Source: Elymus sibiricus
Taxonomy: Eukaryota; Streptophyta; Magnoliopsida; Poales; Poaceae
Length of the DNA: 64,000 nt
Assembly: GCA_039707655.1 (NCBI GenBank)
Contig: CM077664.1
Span: forward strand, 196,410,195 to 196,474,194
Direction: 5' to 3'
In this document: positions 1 to 9,350 of the stretch, piece by piece
How positions within the stretch are numbered: the stretch's first letter is position 1
Layout of the letters: each line of letters begins with the position of its first letter
Notes under the pieces: model-generated
The model's database searches: none
What the model saw: only the letters and a program-made list of their open reading frames with translations
Told to the model about the DNA's origin: nothing
Translations under genes and position numbers: made by a program

Positions 1-1155
1 ATATGAAGCCATTTGCCCTAGAAAAAAAATAAGGAGAAGGCTTTCGGGACGAAGCGCCGCCATCTTGAGGCGGAACCTGGGCAGGAGCTATTTTGCTCTC
101 CGGCGGAGCGATTCCGCTGGGGATACTTCCCTTCGGGAGGGGGAAATCGAAGCCATCGACATCACCAACGATCCTCTCATCGTGGGAGGACCAATCTTCA
201 TCAACATCTTCACCAGCACCATCTCATATCAAACCCTAGTTCATCTCTTGTATTCAATCTTTGTCTCAAAACCTCAGATTGGTACATGTGGGTTGCTAGT
301 AGTGTTGATTACATCTTGTAGTTGATGCTACTTGGTTTATTTGGTGGAAGATTATATGTTCAGATCATTAATGCTATTCAATACCCCTCTGATCTTGAAC
401 ATGAACATGATTTGTGAGTAGTTACTTTTGTTCTTGAGGACATGGGAGAAGTCTTGTCATAAGTAATCATGTGAATTTAGTATTCGTTCGATATTTTGAT
501 GATATGTATGTTGTTGCTTCCTTTAGTGGTGTCGTGTGAACATCGACTACATGACACTTCACCATCTTTGGGCCTAAAGGAAGACATTGTGGAGTAGTAA
601 TTAGATGATGGGTTGCTAGAGTGACAGAAGCTTAAACCCTAGTTTATGCGCTATTCCATACGTTTGCTGATTTGGATCCATACGTTTCATGCTATAGTTA
701 GAGTTATCTTAATTCTTCTTTCGTAGTTGCGGATGCTTGCGAGAGGGGATAATCATAAGTGGGAGGCTTGTTCAAGTAAGAACAGCACCCAAGCACCGGT
801 CCACCCACATATCAAATTATCAAAGTAGTGAACGCGAATCAAACAAACATGATGAAAGTGACTAGATGAAATTCCCATGTGTCCTCGAGAACGCTTTGCT
901 TATTATACGAGTTCTTTCCGGTTTGTCCTTTGCTATAAAAAGGATTGGGCCACCTTGCTGCACTTTATTATACTTGTTACTTGTTACTTGTTACGAATTA
1001 TCTTGCTATCAAAACTATCTGTTACCGCTACTTTCAGTACTTGCAGAGAATACCTTGCTGAAAACCGCTTGTCATTTCCTTCTGCTCCTCGTTGGGTTCG
1101 ACACTCTTACTTATCGAAAGGACTACGATTGATCCCCTATACTTGTGGGTCATCA
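1..1155 (+). mobile_element. 3' portion of a gypsy LTR (WHAM-like, Athila clade), left end outside window
   Basis: This stretch matches, base for base over long runs, the LTR copies at 38143-39237 and 46766-47856 in the same orientation. It ends at the same terminal bases (GTGGGTCATCA at 1145-1155), after which the match stops. It begins inside the LTR just downstream of the TATA region. It could be the 3' LTR of an element to the left, or a solo LTR. No PBS follows it at 1156, so it is not a 5' LTR. The short ORFs inside are LTR noise. The family name is tentative. Confidence 0.85.
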
Positions 1156-1386
1156 GTGGGCGGCACCGCAGACGCGGTGCAAGGGCCGAGTGGATCCTGG
1201 GACGCGTGGCGCCACCGCCGTCCATGCGCACGCCGTCCTGGCCGAAACAATACTAGCATCCCTACTTCTTCACTGCCAAGCAGCTCCGCCGCCGATCACG
1301 TGCCATATTATCTCGACGTCAACGCGGCGTCGCTCCATTTTGCCGAGTCTGCATCGCCGCAACTTGTCTGGTCATAGACGCCGGGC

Positions 1387-1695
1387 GTGGAGCAACTCGG
1401 TGCCCGCTCTCTGTTTGTCTATATGTCTCAACCGGGTGAGTCGATGTACGACGACGCAGACAGGGAGATGATGGACATGATCCACGAGGGAGGTGGAGGA
1501 TTCTTCGAGGACGGGCAGGTGGACGAATCGGGGCCGGAGGTGCACGCCCAGCAACCGGGCAAGTACACCCAGCTAGGCACATACACCCAGCCAGGCACGC
1601 AATCGGGCATGGCCACCCAGTCGGGCACGCAATCGGGCATGGCCACCCATCCGGGCACGTACACCCAACAGCCGGGCATGTATGACGGTACGTAG
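1387..1695 (+). pseudogene. Repeat-rich N-terminal reading frame of the Harbinger-like remnant
   Basis: A 102-aa open frame reads acidic sequence followed by low-complexity repeats of PGT, YTQ and SGMAT. The repeats come partly from a 30-bp tandem duplication (1591-1620 and 1621-1650). It lies upstream of, and in the same orientation as, the Myb/SANT-like segment at 2150-2436, so it could be the first exon of the same transposon ORF1. No catalytic motif is present. The frame ends at a TAG at 1693-1695. I cannot link it to the downstream segment with certain splice sites. Confidence 0.35.
1591..1650 (+). repeat. Two-copy 30-bp tandem repeat
   Basis: Units 1591-1620 and 1621-1650 share 28 or more of 30 bases, including a long exact core (GGCACGCAATCGGGCATGG). 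The repeat is in frame and encodes a GTQSGMATQ-type repeat. Confidence 0.8.
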
Positions 1696-2149
1696 AACCA
1701 ACAGTACCCTCGGTAGGGTGGCAAATGTGGCCGCAAGTGCCGGAAAGGAGTTCACACGAGGGGGTTACCCAGGTTTGGGCCCTCTGGGAGAGGTAATACC
1801 CTATGTGTTGCTTCTGATCTGTATTCATGGTGGAGTACCTCATGCAAGGGATTACAATGGAGATGGTGTATAAACTACTGACAGTATGGACTATGGATGT
1901 AGATGTGAATGGCTATCCTAGCCCGGCCTTGTATAGATGACAGGGCTTGGGTTTACACGGGGGCTGATATGATCTCATGTCGCTGTCATCTTGGCTTGCT
2001 CACCAAGATGGTCTCCGAGCTCTATCTGGGCCTCTGGGCTCTCTCCTGTTGCCGGGCTCTGCCTGGGCCGTACGGGCCTCGTGGTAGGCCAGCTGTTGGG
2101 CTCCCCTTTGAGAGGCCACCCCCGGTGTATTGCACCGTCAACGTACACT

Positions 2150-2436
2150 AACCAGCCGGAGCAGGACAACGACGACGACCTTGATCCGGAGGAATTTGCG
2201 ACCGATCCAAAGAAGAGGGGTAGAGAAGAAAGCTTCAACATGCGGGGGGACGAGTTGTTGTGCGATGCGCGGTTGGCCACTAGCATCGATCCGATACATG
2301 ACACGAAGCAAAAAGGCGCAATATTTTGGGCCAACATTCATACTGGTTTCATGAGCACAAGAATTTTGACCCCTACCGCAACGAGCTCATCCGCAATCGT
2401 GGGATCAAGTCGCTCAACCATCTATGGTACATGTAA
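2150..2436 (+). pseudogene. Frameshifted Myb/SANT-like ORF1 fragment of a Harbinger-type transposon
   Basis: In one frame the segment reads an acidic stretch (DPEEFATDPKKRGRE) and then GDELLCDARLATSIDP and FWANIHT. These match the grass ORF1/Myb-like family that automated annotation often mislabels as glutathione S-transferase T3-like. After FWANIHT (about 2340) the family signature continues in another frame (FHEHKNFDPYRNELIRNRG, then IKSLNHLW) up to TAA at 2434-2436. This shows a one-base deletion near 2342. In PIF/Harbinger elements this protein binds DNA and cooperates with the DDE transposase. No transposase is seen here, so the copy is dead. Confidence 0.6.
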
Positions 2437-2646
2437 AAACTACGAACATCCGTCACTTTTTGGTTTTGATCGGGCTAATATTTATTTTTGCGAATAACTT
2501 GCTCTAATATTGCTATGCATTTGAAATGAAAATGGCCGGTCTAGGACAGAGGTTTAGAGAAAGCAGTTGGATGGCCAACTCCCGCATTCATGTCTACGGA
2601 CTGATCTGGAGCGGACAAATATAATAGGACGGCGTCGGAGATGCCC

Positions 2647-3262
2647 TAACCAGGAGGCGTTTCGAAACACAGGCAACCAGGCGAGGCGACTACCCGGCGG
2701 CAAGTTTTCGAAATTCTGTTCCTGATCCCGGCCCTCCAAAGTGATTGCTTTGCAATATGTGGCGCCACTGCACATACATTCATGCAGGTTCTGCATGATA
2801 GCATCTGGGGATGCACGGTCCCCCGCGGCCGCAGGCACCATTCACCTGCGTGGAAATTAAAGATGGATGAGTAAAGGCGACGGTAACGTGGGGGCATGGA
2901 GGCACCGCTCGCACGCCTGTTCAATTGCTCCCGGTTCCTCGCCGGTGCGTGCGCCTTGCTCTTGAGTACTACGCAGCGACCATCCGGCACCGCTGGATGG
3001 GCCGCGACGACGACGGATCGGGGGGCTGCAAATCATGCCCCTGCTGCACTTCTGCAGCCTGCATGCAGGCGAACGGAGCCTTTCAGGAAATCGATGTGTA
3101 TGTTTCTCACTTTTCAGGGCGGTGTTCCTCAAAAAAAAAAAAAGCTTTTCAGGGCGGTACGAGGATGAAGCTGGGTGATTTAGCATTTCAGGCAAGAATT
3201 GATATCTCATGCAGTTTTGATGGAATATGATGTTAGTAGTGTATATATATCTCTACCTATCT
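2647..3262. other. Intergenic sequence upstream of the 3825 gene
   Basis: Mixed-GC intergenic DNA with an A-tract at 3130-3143. Short ORFs on both strands overlap one another and have no recognisable content. I see no gene here. Confidence 0.5.
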
Positions 3263-3279
3263 ATGCAAGTTCTTGGTCG

Positions 3280-3334
3280 TGGCGGCTTCTTTAATGGAAA
3301 TCGACGAGGAGGGCTCGTTGTGTCAAAAAAAAAA
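3280..3334 (+). mobile_element. 55-bp poly(A)-tailed retroposon insertion with 17-bp TSD
   Basis: The sequence ATGCAAGTTCTTGGTCG occurs exactly at 3263-3279 and again at 3335-3351. Between the two copies is a 55-bp segment ending in a pure A-tract (3325-3334). A perfect 17-bp duplication plus a 3' poly(A) is the signature of LINE-mediated target-primed reverse transcription. The insert is too short to classify. It could be a severely 5'-truncated LINE or SINE, or the tail of an mRNA. Confidence 0.8.
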
Positions 3335-3745
3335 ATGCAAGTTCTTGGTCGGTTTGTATATCTGCGAGGGAAAGGATGCATAGTAGCCCGAAAGCGCACG
3401 TAAAGCAAACGGAAAGCTGCTTGAAAGGCGTCTAGTAAAATAAACAGTGTTCTGAAATACTTGTTGGGAAAGCTATCATTGAGCCTCTAGCCAGTCTCAG
3501 TAAACAAACATTAAGTTAAGGTTTGTGTCTCACTCTCGATCATATCCTGTGGTGCATTGGGCAACTAATGGACATCTCCTGCATTCGTAAAGCTGATCAA
3601 AGAGGCCGATACATCATTCCATCTCTCCGCACCTCCTCATCATTCTGCTCCCCTTTCGCCTCGCCACCACGAGAATTGAAGTGGAAGCAAAGCCTCGCAG
3701 CCTTTGCTTGCTCGCTTGCGTACCTCTTCCACCTAGCTCGTCGTC

Positions 3746-3753
3746 TATATAAA
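3746..3753 (+). promoter_or_regulatory. TATA box of the 3825 gene
   Basis: TATATAAA lies 72 bp upstream of the ATG at 3825, a normal spacing for a plant gene with a 5' UTR of about 40 nt. The sequence from 3352 to 3745 is the likely promoter. It contains no other gene that I can see. Confidence 0.7.
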
Positions 3754-3824
3754 CACAGGGGGTGCGCAAGGCACGTACTGCACACTCATGTGACCTGCAA
3801 GATCACGCAGCTTGGCTAAAAACC

Positions 3825-4292
3825 ATGGCGATGGCGGCGTTGGTGGTGGTGTTCTCTCTGCTGCTCCTGCCGACCGGGGAGGCGCAGGAGAGGCGCCCGG
3901 TGGAGGCGCACCCGCACGGGCTGCCGTTCGAGAGCCCGCTGGCGCTGTCGCCGGCGGCGTACGAGTTCTTCCACCCCAGTGAGCGCGCCCGGCACGTGGC
4001 CGGCGGCCCCGAGCTCGCGCCGCGCGGGCAGCCGAGGGGGTCGGTGGTCCGGGGCGCCGGCGCGTCCGCGGAGAGCGTGGCGAGGGCCGACCACGAGGAA
4101 GGGGGCGTGGCGCCCGTAAACACGGCTCGACGAGGTGGGGCTGTCCGTGCGGGCGTGGTGGCCGGCGTGTTCGTCGGGGCCGCGGTGGTGGTCTTGGCGG
4201 CTCTCGGGCTAGCGTACGCGGTGGCGCGGCGCCGCGTGGGCGTCGCGCAAGGTGACGCTGAGGCGGCTAGCGCGCCGAAGTCGAATGCTTAA
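3825..4292 (+). CDS. Small secreted/membrane-anchored plant protein (155 aa), function unknown
   Basis: Intronless ORF. The start is ATG 3825 in an AACCATGGCG context just downstream of a TATA box; the frame is open 21 codons further upstream, but that part falls in the promoter. Residues 1-20 form a signal peptide (hydrophobic LVVVFSLLLL, then a TGEAQ-like cleavage site). Residues 33-49 contain the block LPFESPLALSPAAYEFF, which I recall as conserved in other short plant membrane proteins of unknown role. Residues 58-105 are Gly/Ala/Arg-rich and probably disordered. Residues 108-133 form one transmembrane helix, followed by an RRR stop-transfer signal and a short cytosolic tail. The predicted topology is type I at the plasma membrane or endomembranes. 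GC content is very high, typical of grass intronless genes. No enzyme motif was found. Confidence 0.8.
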   Translation: MAMAALVVVFSLLLLPTGEAQERRPVEAHPHGLPFESPLALSPAAYEFFHPSERARHVAGGPELAPRGQPRGSVVRGAGASAESVARADHEEGGVAPVNTARRGGAVRAGVVAGVFVGAAVVVLAALGLAYAVARRRVGVAQGDAEAASAPKSNA

Positions 4293-4626
4293 TGGGCTGG
4301 ATTAGGGGATAAAAAATAGTAGCAGTAGCTTTGCGTGGGCCTAGAGAGTTAGGCCATACAGGTGGGCTGGTAGTGTGTAAATTATCAATGTTTCATCATC
4401 GAGCAACGGGGAAATGGTTAGCCTCCAGGCCCTCCACTGCCTGATCGTGCTGTGAACAATCATCACGTAATATAAACCTAAGTGAACGCTTTTGTTCGAG
4501 TGAAATGCACCTATAGCTATAGCCGATAAATTATTTCAGAGCGTCCAGTTTTTATCCCTCAACTCAGAAACCGCACTTCCAGGACAATGAACTTCTTTTG
4601 AGTTCAGGTCTGGTGCTCATTCGTGA
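4293..4626. other. 3' flank of the 3825 gene
   Basis: AT-rich 3' UTR and intergenic DNA. Near-canonical poly(A) signals such as AATATAAA occur around 4470. Nothing else was recognised. Confidence 0.4.
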
Positions 4627-5131
4627 GACCTTTAAAACTATATATGTGCTCTCCTAGAATGCTCAAGGGCTGGGAGACGATGACAAATGTGTTCTCATGT
4701 GACAATGTTGTGTTAGCAGCTGATCCTTTTGTCGCTTGCCTCGAGGGAACGAAACTCCCCCACCTCGACTCCTGCAAGCTTTGTTCTTTCCTTCCCTCTC
4801 ATCTTTTTGCCACGCGTGAGGGCCTGTTCGGTTAATCCCCTTGTCAAAGGGACTGAAGGGGATTGGAGAGGTTTTGAGGGGGATTTTGACTTCCAAGGAA
4901 TTTAATCCCCTCCAATCCCTTTCAAACCTCTTCAAATTCTGCCTAACCGAACAAGCCCTGATGTGGATGGCAGCAGGACGGGATGATCAGATCTTGGATC
5001 ATAATATGTTCTCCCTCATCTCGGCTAGCCATTGGCCTCCACCACCATCACCGACCCTGACCTAACCGTTACCAATGTTACTCCTCGAAAGATCATTTCT
5101 TAAACGGTGACTTTGTGCTTCGCGTAATAGA
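4627..5131 (+). repeat. LINE-derived tandem unit A (interrupted by a MITE)
   Basis: This unit starts with GAGACCTTT and runs to the motif ACCGTTACCAATGTTACTCC and slightly beyond. It is homologous along its length to unit B (5646-5968) and unit C (5972-6640). Removing the MITE at 4820-4958 restores the alignment (GCCACGCGTGATGTGG versus GCCACATGTGATGTGG in unit C). Its frame is no longer open. Confidence 0.7.
4820..4958. mobile_element. Tourist-like MITE, 139 bp, TSD TGA
   Basis: The ends GGGCCTGTTCGGTTA and TAACCGAACAAGCCC-type are inverted repeats with extended pairing inwards (TTAATCCCC with GGGGATTGGA-like segments). It is flanked by TGA at 4817-4819 and 4959-4961. The empty-site sequence is visible in the paralogous repeat at about 6171-6187. 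The terminal repeat is of the PIF/Harbinger Tourist type. The 3-bp TSD is TGA rather than the usual TAA/TTA. Confidence 0.85.
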
Positions 5132-5144
5132 TAGGTTGACCTTT

Positions 5145-5148
<4 letters not shown>

Positions 5149-5183
<35 letters not shown>
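5149..5183. repeat. (CT)n microsatellite
   Basis: About 17 uninterrupted CT repeats, at the end of LINE-derived unit A and before the fold-back element. Confidence 0.95.
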
Positions 5184-5187
<4 letters not shown>

Positions 5188-5208
5188 CCATTTCTGAGCC
5201 AGACTCTG

Positions 5209-5560
5209 CTGCACCCGGTGAAGAGAAAATTCACAAAAAATACTAAACAAATTCAAAAATATCCGATTTTTTTTGCAGGGAAGATAATTTGGTGCGTGAG
5301 GTACGCTCCAAATTTCAGATCATTTAGAGATATGAGTAGCTCTCAGCAACAAAGACAAATTGGGTCAGAACAATACATGAACAGTAAACTTTTTCACAGA
5401 CCCCAAATTTGTCTTTTTTGCCGAGAGCTACTCAGATGTCCAAATGATCTGAAATTTGGAGCGCACCTCACGCACCAAATTTTCTTCCATGTAATTTTTT
5501 TTGGAATTTTTTGAATTTTTCTAGTATTTTTTTTGTATTTTCTATTCATCGCGGGTGTAG
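5209..5560. mobile_element. Fold-back (long-TIR) DNA element, about 350 bp
   Basis: Two arms of about 150 bp are inverted copies of each other. The left arm (5209-5366) holds AATTTGGTGCGTGAGG and CTCCAAATTTCAGATCATTT. The right arm (5400-5560) holds AAATGATCTGAAATTTGGAG and CCTCACGCACCAAATT. The loop is about 35 bp. The outer ends read CTGCACCCG and CGGGTGTAG. I could not define a TSD. Long-TIR non-coding elements like this are usually Mutator-related. Confidence 0.75.
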
Positions 5561-5583
5561 ATGAGCCTGGGCACCGAATCGCC

Positions 5584-5643
5584 TCGTCTCTCTCTCTCCC
5601 TCCCCCGCCCTCCCTCCCTCTCTCTCTCTCTATCTCTATCTCT
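5584..5643. repeat. CT-rich low-complexity tract
   Basis: Pyrimidine-only run of CT and CCCT units immediately before LINE-derived unit B. Confidence 0.85.
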
Positions 5644-5645
5644 TG

Positions 5646-5968
5646 TCCTACAATGTGCAGGTGTCGAGAGATGATGTCGTGTTAGCTGTCGATTCTTCTG
5701 CCAGGTGATCAAACTCTCCCGCCTCCATTCCTACAAATTTTGCTCTTTCATTACCTCTCATCTCTGTGGTTTTGCCATGTGGGATGCGAACTGTAGGAAG
5801 GCAGGATCTCGTGGATTGATATCCTAAAATGTTCTCCCTCCTAGCCTCCACTAGCCAACGTGCCTTCCCTCCCACCATCATCCTTGCCTCCACCACCACC
5901 GACACCTGGACTTAACAATTACCAATGTGTACTCCCCCGAAGATCATTCCTTGAATAGTGATTTTGTG
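5646..5968 (+). repeat. LINE-derived tandem unit B
   Basis: Second of three homologous units. It shares GTGTTAGCTG, TCTCCCGCCTC, TCATCTCTGTGG, ATGTTCTCCCTC, ACAATTACCAATGTGTACTC and GATCATTCCTTGAA with units A and C. It carries several indels and no open frame. Confidence 0.7.
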
Positions 5969-5971
5969 CTA

Positions 5972-6640
5972 TTTGTAATGGATAGTGAGACCTTTCAACC
6001 TATTTATGTGTGTAGAATGTGAAGGGCTCGGAAACGATGACAAATGTGTTGCCGTGTGTCACATTGTGTTAGTTGCCAATCCTTTTGTCCCTTGCATTGA
6101 GGTAACGAGACTCTCCCACCTCGACTCCTCCAAACTTACTCTTTCCTTCCCTCTCATCTCTCTGGTTTCGCCACATGTGATGTGGGAGGCAACAGAGCGT
6201 GAGCACTGCCGCTTGGAATCATAAATTGTTCTCCCTCACCTCGGCTAGCCAACAGTTCACTCTCACTACCACCCTTGCATCCGCCACCACTGACCTCGAC
6301 CTAACCATTACCAATGTGTACTCCCCAACAGATCATTCCTTGAAGTACACTCTATGCGAGGGATGTCGGAGTTGCTCCCGATCATGTTAGATCCTTGGCT
6401 AGTGGTGCGGAATTCAACTTGATCCTTGCCCAAGGAAAACGAACAACCACAACTTGATTGAGCCGTCACAGCCTCATCGCCTCCCTCTCTGTTGTTTGAG
6501 CACCCCCTCATGTACCACCTCTTCACTTGGATGAACAAGCAAGATACGTCGACACTCACATTGGAACACTGCAGTTTTGCTCGGTTCACATGGTGGTTGA
6601 ACCTTAACCGCGAATACACCATGAAACGGTGTACCATTTC
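5972..6640 (+). pseudogene. LINE endonuclease (EEP domain) fragment, tandem unit C
   Basis: The best-preserved unit. The frame from 6199 reads LFSLTSASQQFTLTTTLA and then LTITNVYSPTDHSLK. This matches the exonuclease-endonuclease-phosphatase domain of Triticeae non-LTR retrotransposons (family motif TNVYAPTDH). Downstream, in other frames, are MSELLPIMLDPWLVV and EFNLILA. The family has GDFN, the catalytic Asp/Asn pair, here degraded to AEFN. Around 6500-6560 the complement of the family's RRFTWSN-type region is still discernible. At least two frameshifts are present. No reverse transcriptase follows. Confidence 0.65.
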
Positions 6641-6677
6641 ATACAAGAGCTAACCTGCCTGCCTTTCGGCTTTGTGA

Positions 6678-6783
6678 TTGCAAGTGCATTTCACTCAAAT
6701 CACAACGATGGTACCATCTCCGGTTCAAGGGTTGCAAGTGTATTTCACTCAAAATCAGGATGATGGTGCCATGTCCAGTTTAC
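6678..6783 (+). repeat. Two-copy 54-bp tandem repeat
   Basis: 6678-6731 and 6732-6783 both read TTGCAAGTG.ATTTCACTCAAA...GATGGT.CCAT.TCC.GTT, with about 80-85% identity by eye. The second copy abuts a Stowaway MITE. Confidence 0.75.
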
Positions 6784-6785
6784 TA

Positions 6786-6866
6786 CTCCCTCCGTCCCAT
6801 AATGTAAGACGTTTTTTGACACTAGTGTAGTGTGAAAAAACGTCTTACATTATGGGACGGAGGGAG
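6786..6866. mobile_element. Stowaway (Tc1/Mariner) MITE, 81 bp
   Basis: Near-perfect palindrome with the signature CTCCCTCCGTCCC at one end and its complement at the other. It is flanked by TA at 6784-6785 and 6867-6868. The whole element can fold into one hairpin. Confidence 0.95.
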
Positions 6867-6868
6867 TA

Positions 6869-7143
6869 TAAGATGTATTACTAAGACCAGATAATAACTT
6901 CAACAATAGAATATTTTAACAGGGTTAGGCTGTAGCCCCTGAATCCGCGATACATCTGGAGGACAATGTGTAGCAGGAGGGCGCCATTGGTCCAATCTGA
7001 CTATTATCCTCCACACCCATTTTTAAAGCAAAAGAAATCATTATGATCAACCATTGGTACTGAGAAATGGCAGGGCACATGTGTCTTAATTTAGCACAAC
7101 AACACCGTGATCGGGGAGTAGTGCTTCACTCTCAGTACTTGAA
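6869..7143. other. 3' flank of the 87-aa gene
   Basis: Intergenic DNA containing the probable 3' UTR (minus strand) of the gene ending at 7144. Nothing else was recognised. Confidence 0.4.
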
Positions 7144-9234
7144 TTACCATCCACGAGAGCTAAGATACACAACAAGCCGGCCAAGTGTCTCGTCCACTGC
7201 CTTGTTCCATACGTGAGCCATCTCAGCTGAGACGCCTCTACCGGTGGTTTCACTTGTCTGCGGAATATCCAAAAAGGTTCAGTAACTGATGGCATTCGTT
7301 GTAGAATAAAGAATTAGCACATGCAACAAATAGTCTAAAGTTTCTATCAGAATAACTTCCCTTTGTGGCCATTCGCAGGCTGTGGTAATTAAGATATATT
7401 TACTCGCCAAATCAGTTACAAATGTTGCAAGTTTTAAGATGCTATCTTGATACACAATGCAGCTTCAATATGATTATTTAATAAGTAATCAACTTTTACA
7501 CCCATATATCGTGGCATTACTTCGACAACACGAAGTAGAAAGAGTAGAACAGTGCAGAGGACAACAACAGAACAAGGTTGGCTGCTACCCCAACAGACAG
7601 TTTGACATGTGACTATCACAACTTCTACTAACAAAAACAAGTCCCAAGCACACGCCAAAATGTGTGCCATTTGTATTAGAAGAAAGCATCAAAATTATTG
7701 ACAAGTCTTACAGCAAGGAGAAACCAAACATAATGCAAAAACAGGGCGAAAACTAGAAGCAAAAAAGGAAGAAATAAAAACTGGCTGCAGGAGCTAAACG
7801 GTAGTCAGGTGAGGAGGCCGAGCATGAAGCAGCAGCCAGCCAGACACCTCAACCTTTTGGCTCTGGCGAGATCACCAAAGCATGCGTTTCTCTCTGATCT
7901 AAGCTACAACTTTCGATAATTGCTTAGAAGACTTGTTAAAGACTAGCCTTTCGTTCCAACCAGGTAGGCATGATAACTGAACTAAGTACTTTTACCTGAT
8001 CTGCCTGAAGAATTTTTGTTTCTTCACAAACACCAGTCCCACGAAAGCCATATGATTACGAGGAGTGATTATTCAGTTCCTTATGTAGAGTTTACGATAG
8101 GACATGGAATAAGAGGGAAAGACACAAGTGCACAAACACCAAATAATATAATTTGTTTTATGTATAAGGTGGACATTCACAATTTAGAGGTTTGATGGAA
8201 TCAATGCACGAAGCAATTCTCCAAGTCACAGTACATAATATTGTATAGATAACATAAATTAGGATCCATATTGAGAATTTCTATTTCGCTATGTCTAGAA
8301 CCTCTAACTACAAATCATGCACATACGGGTATTGCAACAACAAAAACTAATTTCAGATTTCCAAACTCTAGTTCAGGTTCTTCATCATGGCAAGCTTATG
8401 TTTAACTAGTTCAGGAACACACAACCATTCACCTTACTGGGGTCATCATCTCAATAACATATCCAACATTTTAGTTGGAGATTTCCATAATCTTTCAGTG
8501 CCAACAATGCCACAACATTAATCCCTTTGGGTAAGAAACACAGCGACGGATACATTGTTTTAGATAACAGGAAATGCCTGGAAACTCGCCCCTTTTCTTC
8601 CCAAACTACTCAGCTTGGTTTTTGTTCCAAATTATTTTTTGTGGTCTGGAAGCGCTCCACATGGTATTTCCGACACAACTGGATGAGCCAAAGACACCAG
8701 TGCTTTATTTCAAGAACCATTACAATATCACGAGGACTTTTCAAGATAAACCAATAACCGGTAACTAAGTTCATCGCCCTCGAGAGGTTAGAGGATGTCT
8801 GCTAACGAAACAAGATCATAACAATAGAAACTTCAACGAGTAGATTAATGAAATTTGATATCAACATTCTGATAGTTACGAATCGTTATAATAGCCCGCA
8901 AAAGCAGGCACAAGTTAACTGAATCGAACAAAATGCAGACCTGGTAGGAGAAGGATGCACCCCCAGAGGCCGCGTCGGCGTCGGCAAGGGAGCGGTAGAT
9001 GGAGCGGCGCTGGTGGAGGACGAAACCACCCATGGAGACGGAGCCCAGGGCGAACCCGAGGAGGCGCTCCTGCGCGCAGATCCACGCCAAACCCACAAGA
9101 AAGCGAGCCGAGTGAATCAATCGGTCAACCAATCGAACGGGGCGGACGCGAAATGGAAACGGGGGGTGCGAATCCCTTCGGAATCTACAGCGTTGGGAAT
9201 CAGGATGGGTTACCTGCGCGAGGATGCTGATCAT
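7144..9234 (-). CDS. Conserved small plant protein (87 aa), three coding exons, unknown function
   Basis: Coding exons on the minus strand are 9234-9214 (21 nt), 9069-8941 (129 nt) and 7257-7144 (114 nt, stop TAA). All junctions are GT/AG and phase 0. The protein starts MISILAQERLLGFALGSV and ends AHVWNKAVDETLGRLVVYL plus SSRGW. I recall a conserved family of short plant proteins starting MISILAQERLLG and ending in LSSRGW, with no assigned function. Residues 10-25 are hydrophobic (GFALGSVSMGGFVL) and could be a membrane segment. Residues 27-36 are basic (QRRSIYRSL). Exons 1 and 2 are GC-rich. Intron 2 is about 1.7 kb and AT-rich. The probable 5' UTR extends to about 9350. The tiny first exon is why simple ORF scans miss this gene. 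Confidence 0.85.
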
Positions 9235-9350
9235 CGTGGTGGCGGCCGCCGGCGAGACGCCGAGATTGTTGAGAAGTTTCCTCTTTCCTTGTACGGCTTC
9301 CGCGGGCCTTCACGATGTGTGGCCGATGCTGCGTGTGCTGGTCATTAGGA

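Larger units (their letters stand above)
1156..2646 (+). mobile_element. Left-truncated PIF/Harbinger-like transposon remnant
   Basis: The right end reads CGTCGGAGATGCCC followed by TAA (2647-2649). The complement starts GGGCATCTCCGACG, a typical plant PIF/Harbinger terminal repeat, and TAA is the usual target duplication. The left terminus is missing where the LTR ends at 1155, so the retrotransposon probably inserted into or replaced it. Inside are a GC-rich reading frame with PGTYTQ-type repeats (1387-1695) and a Myb/SANT-like segment (2150-2436). Between 1700 and 2130 I see no recognisable coding sequence. Confidence 0.55.

Noticed and set aside
8955..9348. Plus-strand open frames of 91 and 111 aa
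   Set aside because: They are antisense to exons 1-2 of the 87-aa gene, which has splice and conservation support.
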